NCBI GenBank assembly: GCA_003516285.1
Contig: DPCK01000039.1
Location: 8,757-20,681 of the forward strand
Reading direction: 5' to 3'
DNA length: 11,925 bases
Origin: Lutibacter sp.
GTDB lineage: Bacteria > Bacteroidota > Bacteroidia > Flavobacteriales > Flavobacteriaceae
Shown: positions 9,101 to 11,925 of the stretch, in pieces
Numbering within the stretch: the stretch's first letter is position 1
How the letters are laid out: each line of letters opens with the position of its first letter
The notes under the pieces: generated by a model
Seen by the model: the letters and a program-made list of their open reading frames with translations, nothing else
The model's database searches: none
What the model was told of the DNA's origin: nothing
Program-made: the position numbers and the translations under genes

Positions 9101-9484
9101 TTGAATTTATACACCAAATTAAGCGAACTTATAACCGAAGATGAACTGCAAAAATTTGAATTGGAATTGATTGACCGATTTGGCGAATTTCCTTTTCAAG
9201 TGGCAGATTTGTTAAACAGCATGCGTCTAAAATGGATTGCAAAATCATTGGGACTTGAACGCCTTATTCTGAAAAAACATAAAATGATTGGTTACTTTGT
9301 TGCCAATCAGCAGAGTTCTTTTTACCAAACGCCAGTTTTTACCAAAGTTTTGCAATTTGTTCAGCAAAATCAACTCGGTTGTACCCTAAAAGAAAAAGAA
9401 ACAAAAAACGGATTGCGCTTGTTGTTGACTTTTGATAAAATTTCTTCGATAAACAAAGCTTTGGCAACGCTTCAAAAAATATAA
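6110..9484 (+). CDS. mfd: Transcription-repair coupling factor
   Basis: Mfd is an ATP-driven translocase that removes RNA polymerase stalled at DNA lesions and recruits UvrA for nucleotide excision repair. The length of 1124 residues is close to E. coli Mfd (1148). The UvrB-homology part covers roughly residues 1-330, with FYPGSYRRPYQ (92-102) and FSVRGGIIDVF (186-196). The RNA-polymerase-interacting CarD-like domain is around 440-500, with IGDYVTHIDHGIGKF (446-460). The RecG-like motor has Walker A GDVGFGKTE (595-603), Walker B DEEQ (696-699), TATPIPRTL (722-730), STTIVESGLDVPNA (834-847) and QMRGRVGRS (865-873). The translocation motif runs around 897-932 and includes EIRGAGDLLGGEQSG. The UvrA-binding-masking C-terminal domain follows from about 985. 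All key residues look intact. The ATG at 6110 is the first usable start, although its leader is T-rich without a ribosome site. It is probably co-transcribed with the next two genes. Confidence 0.97.
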   Translation: MLPLAKFANLSKQAIVKIYGQIVEEKQLVQLLLKENHHFQISNLVGSSLSFIIAESFKKIEKPFLLIFNDKEEAAYYLNDLEQLLTDKDVLFYPGSYRRPYQIEETDNANVLLRSEVLNRINSRKKPAIIVTYPEALFEQVVTKAELNRNTLKISVDDKLSLDFVNEVLFEYHFNRVDFVSEPGEFSVRGGIIDVFSFSNDEPYRIEFFGDEVESIRTFDVETQLSTEKINKISVMPNVENKALTEKRDSFLKYISDKTVVFTKDLNLLFNTLDNLFGKAENAFKDLNSALNHAKPNELFCDGDLIKKQLQDFSLVEIVNARISKDDSKSNNVVVFNTKPQPSFNKQFDLLIENFHQNSENGFSNYLFCDSQKQADRFKDIFSDLDKELEYTTLVFPLFQGFIDIENKLVCYTDHQIFERYHKFRLKNGYAKKQTITLKELTNLEIGDYVTHIDHGIGKFGGLQKIDVEGKQQEAIKLIYGDRDILYISIHSLHKIAKYNGKDGTAPKLHKLGSGAWKALKQKTKSRIRHIAFNLIELYAKRKMQKGFAFRPDSYLQHELEASFLYEDTPDQSSSTQDVKNDMENERPMDRLVCGDVGFGKTEIAIRAAFKAVDNGKQVAVLVPTTILAFQHFKTFGERLKDFPVTVEYLNRFRTATQRKAVLKGLEDGSVDIVIGTHQLTNSAIKYKDLGLLIVDEEQKFGVAVKDKLKTLKENIDTLTLTATPIPRTLQFSLMAARDLSVINTPPPNRVPIESNVIRFSEEVIRDAIRYEIQRGGQVFFIHNRIENIKEVAGMLQRLVPDAKIGIGHGQMEGKKLEGLMLGFINNEFDVLVSTTIVESGLDVPNANTIFINNANNFGLSDLHQMRGRVGRSNKKAFCYFITPPYHMMTDDARKRIQAIELFTELGSGIQIAMKDLEIRGAGDLLGGEQSGFINDIGFETYQKILNETIEELKENEFKELYKDSDEKPKDYVKDIQIDTDFEILFPDDYINVISERLNLYTKLSELITEDELQKFELELIDRFGEFPFQVADLLNSMRLKWIAKSLGLERLILKKHKMIGYFVANQQSSFYQTPVFTKVLQFVQQNQLGCTLKEKETKNGLRLLLTFDKISSINKALATLQKI

Positions 9485-9487
9485 ATT

Positions 9488-10351
9488 TTGAAAAATCAAC
9501 ACTTAAAACACGTTTTAGAACTTAATATTGCGATACTTTTAATTAGCACTTCAGGTGTTTTGGGCAAATTTATTTCCCTGTCGCCACCGGTGACCATTTG
9601 GTTTCGCTGTGTTTTTGCCGTTATTATTTTAGGTGTTTATTGCCGGTATAACAAAATTGATTTAAAAATTTATGGGAAAAGAGATTTTAAAGCTATTTTC
9701 CTGAGCTCCCTGCTTTTTGGCGCACATTGGGTTACTTATTTTTATGCGCTGCAACTTTCAAATGTTGCCATCGGAATGTTGAGTTTATTTACGTATCCCG
9801 TAATTACCGCTTTGCTGGAGCCGTTGTTTTTTAAAACAACATTGAATAAAATGCATATTTTGTTGGGGATTATTGCGCTCATCGGTATTTATTTTTTAGC
9901 TCCAGAATTTAATTTGGAAAGCAATATTACCAAAGGCGTCCTTTTCGGATTGTTGTCTTCTGTGTTTTATGCCATCAGAAATATTATGATGAAACAAAAA
10001 GTCGCCCAATATCAGGGCTCTATGCTTATGTTTTATCAAATGCTTATTGTTTCATTGGTTTTATGGCCGGTGCTTTTTCTGTTTGAGGTTCAGCCAACTT
10101 CAGGGGATTGGATGGCGATTATCGCTTTGGCATTGTTTACAACCGCAGTTGGTCATACGCTTTTTGTGAAAAGTTTCAAAAATTTCTCCATTGGAACCGC
10201 AAGTATAATGAGCAGTGTTCAGCCTGTATATGGCGTTTTTTTCGGATTGTTTTTTTTGAATGAAATTCCTTCTCAAAATACTTTAATAGGAGGATTCTTG
10301 ATTCTTTCAACCGTAGTTATAGAAAGTGTTCAATCAAATAAAAGAAAATAA
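9488..10351 (+). CDS. EamA-family (drug/metabolite superfamily) transporter
   Basis: This 287-residue inner-membrane protein has about ten hydrophobic segments arranged as two EamA repeats, roughly residues 9-137 and 149-279. Examples are IAILLISTSGVLGKFI (14-29) and the repeat-end segments FTYPVITALLEPLFF (101-115) and QPVYGVFFGLFFLNE (245-259). Family members export amino acids or other small metabolites, or import sugars or nucleotides; the substrate cannot be read from the sequence. The start is TTG at 9488. The next methionine is only at residue 97, inside the hydrophobic core, so a start near 9488 is required. The gap after the mfd stop is 3 bases, suggesting co-transcription and translational coupling. 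A basic tail, QSNKRK, ends the protein on the likely cytosolic side. Confidence 0.9.
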   Translation: MKNQHLKHVLELNIAILLISTSGVLGKFISLSPPVTIWFRCVFAVIILGVYCRYNKIDLKIYGKRDFKAIFLSSLLFGAHWVTYFYALQLSNVAIGMLSLFTYPVITALLEPLFFKTTLNKMHILLGIIALIGIYFLAPEFNLESNITKGVLFGLLSSVFYAIRNIMMKQKVAQYQGSMLMFYQMLIVSLVLWPVLFLFEVQPTSGDWMAIIALALFTTAVGHTLFVKSFKNFSIGTASIMSSVQPVYGVFFGLFFLNEIPSQNTLIGGFLILSTVVIESVQSNKRK

Positions 10352-10352
10352 T

Positions 10353-10721
10353 ATGGAATTTTTTAGAATTATTGACAAACAAGTTAGCGAGGAGCAAATT
10401 CAAAATAAAATACATCCACAAAGTATTGCAGACTTTACGCAAACGATGATGTTTCTGGAAAATATCGGAAATAATTTTATGAGTTTAACACTTTGGGGTG
10501 AATTTAACATCAGTTACGATAAAATAAATGGCGGTGTTCGGTTTGCTTTATTGGATTGTCCGAATGCATTAACTTGGACAATTACCAATGGTTTTCCGCC
10601 CGAAAATAACAAAATAGTTTTGCATTGCACCATTAACAGAATCCAAAAACCTATTGAATTTATTGAAGAAATTGAAGAGTTTTTAGAGGAATGGGAAGAT
10701 GGTTTGAATCGAACTTTTTAA
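10353..10721 (+). CDS. Unrecognised 122-residue acidic protein
   Basis: I do not recognise this protein. There is no signal peptide or membrane segment, so it is probably cytosolic. The N-terminal part (1-25) looks helical and charged. The middle (about 48-98) has alternating residues suggesting beta strands, such as MSLTLWGEFNISYD, GGVRFALLD and KIVLHCTINRI. It ends in a very acidic helix, EFIEEIEEFLEEWEDG (103-118). ATG 10353 lies 1 base after the transporter stop. A GTG at 10326 would add nine residues and overlap the transporter by 26 bases; the ATG is preferred because the tight stop-start junction is common in operons. Position suggests co-transcription with mfd and the transporter, but gives no clear functional link. 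Confidence 0.7.
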   Translation: MEFFRIIDKQVSEEQIQNKIHPQSIADFTQTMMFLENIGNNFMSLTLWGEFNISYDKINGGVRFALLDCPNALTWTITNGFPPENNKIVLHCTINRIQKPIEFIEEIEEFLEEWEDGLNRTF

Positions 10722-10865
10722 TTTTTAAACTTTTTTAAGCTTATCATTTTAATGCCCTTAAACTTTTTAAAGGCTATCTATAACTAAAATAGTTCCCTGC
10801 ATATTATTTCGTTATTCATTATTGGTTAAAACATCAACAAAAAATCATTTTGGCGAAAAATGTGT

Positions 10866-10897
10866 GAATTGTGTAAGGTATATATAGAATCGTGTAA
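10866..10897 (+). repeat. 11-base direct repeat, 21-base spacing, possible operator
   Basis: GAATTGTGTAA (10866-10876) and GAATCGTGTAA (10887-10897) match at 10 of 11 positions. Their starts are 21 bases apart, about two helical turns, so both would face the same side of DNA. Tandem sites with this spacing are typical of dimeric response regulators such as the LytTR family. The site is about 113 bases before the OmpA ATG. Binding is inference. Confidence 0.4.
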
Positions 10898-10942
10898 CTC
10901 ATTCTTGATTGATATACATAGCTTTGTCACCAAATGAAAATG

Positions 10943-10971
10943 CTGGGATAAACCTATAAAAAAAATATTTG
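10943..10971 (+). promoter_or_regulatory. Weak promoter candidate for the right OmpA gene
   Basis: CTG (10943-10945), an 18-base spacer and AATATTTG (10964-10971) resemble TTG-N17-23-TAnnTTTG with one mismatch in each half. It would give a leader of about 32 bases. It lies roughly 45 bases downstream of the direct repeat, a distance compatible with activation. It is the best candidate I see in the gap but is not strong. Confidence 0.3.
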
Positions 10972-11009
10972 GTCCCCTTAATAAATTAACCTTATAAACA
11001 TAACTATTA

Positions 11010-11925
11010 ATGAAAAAAATTATTTTAAGTCTATTATTATTTGCTGCTATAATGGCAAACGCGCAAGAAAAGGAATACAATCAATGGTCTGTTGAGGCTG
11101 AAGCAGGTGTTCACAAACCAGCCGAACCTTTCGCTCCAGGGTATTTCACTTCAACTCCAGACCTATGGCAAGGTGGTCTTGGTGTACGATATATGATGAA
11201 TGAGAAATTTGGTATTAAATTAGATGCCGGATATAACAGTATTGAAAATCACGATGATAGTCGTGCCTTTGAAACCAAATATTTCAGAACCAGTTTACAA
11301 GGAGTTGTAAATTTAGGTAATGTGCTTGATTTCAGAAGTTTCACAAACACTTTCAACCTATTGGCACACGGTGGTATGGGATATTCTAAGAATACACCTA
11401 AATCTCCAAACGATTTTGACAAAGGTGACCAAATGTTGAATTTGATCGTTGGCCTTACGCCTCAAATAAAATTGAGTAACAATATTGCACTTACAGGTGA
11501 TTTAAGTATGGTTAATCACATCCGACAATCTGTTTCTTGGGATGGAACACAAGCTTTAAACAGTAGAGGTCTTAACGGTAAGCATATGTTAGTTAACGCT
11601 TCTGTTGGTTTAACTTTTTACTTAGGTCAAAAAGCCGTTCACGCTGACTGGTATTCAGAAGAAGATGTTATTATGAGTAAATTGGATTCTTTAGATCAAA
11701 GACTGTCTAAAGTGGAATCTGATATGATGGACAGCGACAATGATGGAATTGCAAACTATTTAGATCAAGAACCTAATACAGTTGCCAATGCTTTAGTTGA
11801 TTCAAAAGGTCGTGCTGTTGATGTAAACAACGATGGAATTCCTGATACAATGTTAGCGCCTTTAGACGCTCGTTATGGAAATAATGGCGCACAAGGAGGC
11901 GACTTTATAAAAGAATTTATGAACA
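11010..11925 (+). CDS. OmpA-family outer-membrane protein with calcium-binding-type repeats (cut by window edge)
   Basis: The ATG is at 11010 and 305 codons are present before the right edge. Residues 1-18 are a signal peptide, with likely cleavage after ANA before QEKEYNQW. An eight-strand-type barrel covers about 24-206, with strands such as LGVRYMMNEKFGIKLDAGYN (57-76), FNLLAHGGMGY and ASVGLTFYLG. HADWYSEED follows, then a short heptad-like linker SKLDSLDQRLSKVESDM (223-239). Acidic thrombospondin type 3-like motifs follow, DSDNDGIANYLD (241-252) and DVNNDGIPDT (271-280), as in flavobacterial OmpA proteins. A peptidoglycan-binding OmpA domain would be expected next, outside the window. The likely role is anchoring the outer membrane to the cell wall. 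It is not closely similar to the left-edge OmpA-like protein, so the two are not a simple duplication. Confidence 0.9.
   Translation, partial: MKKIILSLLLFAAIMANAQEKEYNQWSVEAEAGVHKPAEPFAPGYFTSTPDLWQGGLGVRYMMNEKFGIKLDAGYNSIENHDDSRAFETKYFRTSLQGVVNLGNVLDFRSFTNTFNLLAHGGMGYSKNTPKSPNDFDKGDQMLNLIVGLTPQIKLSNNIALTGDLSMVNHIRQSVSWDGTQALNSRGLNGKHMLVNASVGLTFYLGQKAVHADWYSEEDVIMSKLDSLDQRLSKVESDMMDSDNDGIANYLDQEPNTVANALVDSKGRAVDVNNDGIPDTMLAPLDARYGNNGAQGGDFIKEFMN

Larger units (their letters stand above)
10722..11009 (+). other. AT-rich gap before the right OmpA gene
   Basis: This 288-base stretch holds no convincing gene. Near its left end, 10754-10774 can form an imperfect hairpin (3 pairs, one mismatch, 5 pairs, 3-base loop) without a following T-run, at best a weak terminator for the mfd unit. 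A smaller perfect inverted repeat, AACTA-AAA-TAGTT, sits at 10782-10794. The right half carries a direct repeat and a weak promoter candidate, listed separately. The length suggests a long regulatory region for the OmpA gene. Confidence 0.55.

Noticed and set aside
10754..10774. Possible terminator hairpin after the mfd unit
   Set aside because: The stem has a mismatch and few G-C pairs, and no T-run follows on the plus strand, so I do not call it a terminator.
10826..11080. 84-codon minus-strand open frame across the gap and the start of the right OmpA gene
   Set aside because: It runs antisense through the OmpA signal peptide and the presumed regulatory region; no recognisable protein features.
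1..11925. The two edge OmpA genes as duplicated ends of a mobile island
   Set aside because: The two proteins differ in signal peptide, barrel sequence and upstream DNA, and no integrase, transposase or matching direct repeats bound the region.

Overview
The window looks like chromosomal DNA of a flavobacterium (Bacteroidota, probably Flavobacteriaceae). It is AT-rich. Shine-Dalgarno sequences are mostly absent. Several upstream regions carry the Bacteroidota promoter form (TTG, a 17-23 base spacer, then TAnnTTTG). Both edge genes encode exported OmpA-type proteins of a kind typical of this group. I see no phage, transposon, CRISPR, tRNA or rRNA. The region reads as ordinary core genome, not an accessory island.

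Layout: positions 1-6038 are all read on the minus strand and 6110-11925 all on the plus strand, diverging from a 71-base gap at 6039-6109. Moving left from the gap, the minus-strand genes are two tandem TerB-like proteins (5592-6038 and 5091-5525), a strong hairpin terminator (5045-5073), a large RecB/AddA-type helicase-nuclease (1842-5009), kbl (617-1810), and an OmpA-like outer-membrane protein cut by the left edge (1-500). Moving right, the plus-strand genes are mfd (6110-9484), an EamA-type transporter (9488-10351), a small protein I do not recognise (10353-10721), a 288-base AT-rich gap, and a second OmpA-family protein cut by the right edge (11010-11925).

How the genes relate: two DNA-repair genes, the helicase-nuclease for double-strand break processing and mfd for transcription-coupled repair, flank the TerB-like pair. 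The promoters and terminator suggest they are separate transcription units, so this is neighbourhood and not an operon. mfd, the transporter and the small protein have gaps of 3 and 1 bases and are probably co-transcribed. kbl has its own promoter overlapping the end of the helicase gene. Its threonine dehydrogenase partner is not in the window.

The least explained items are the TerB-like pair, in which only one copy keeps its acidic loops, the unrecognised 122-residue protein, and an 11-base direct repeat at 21-base spacing upstream of the right OmpA gene. I found no convincing undescribed system.
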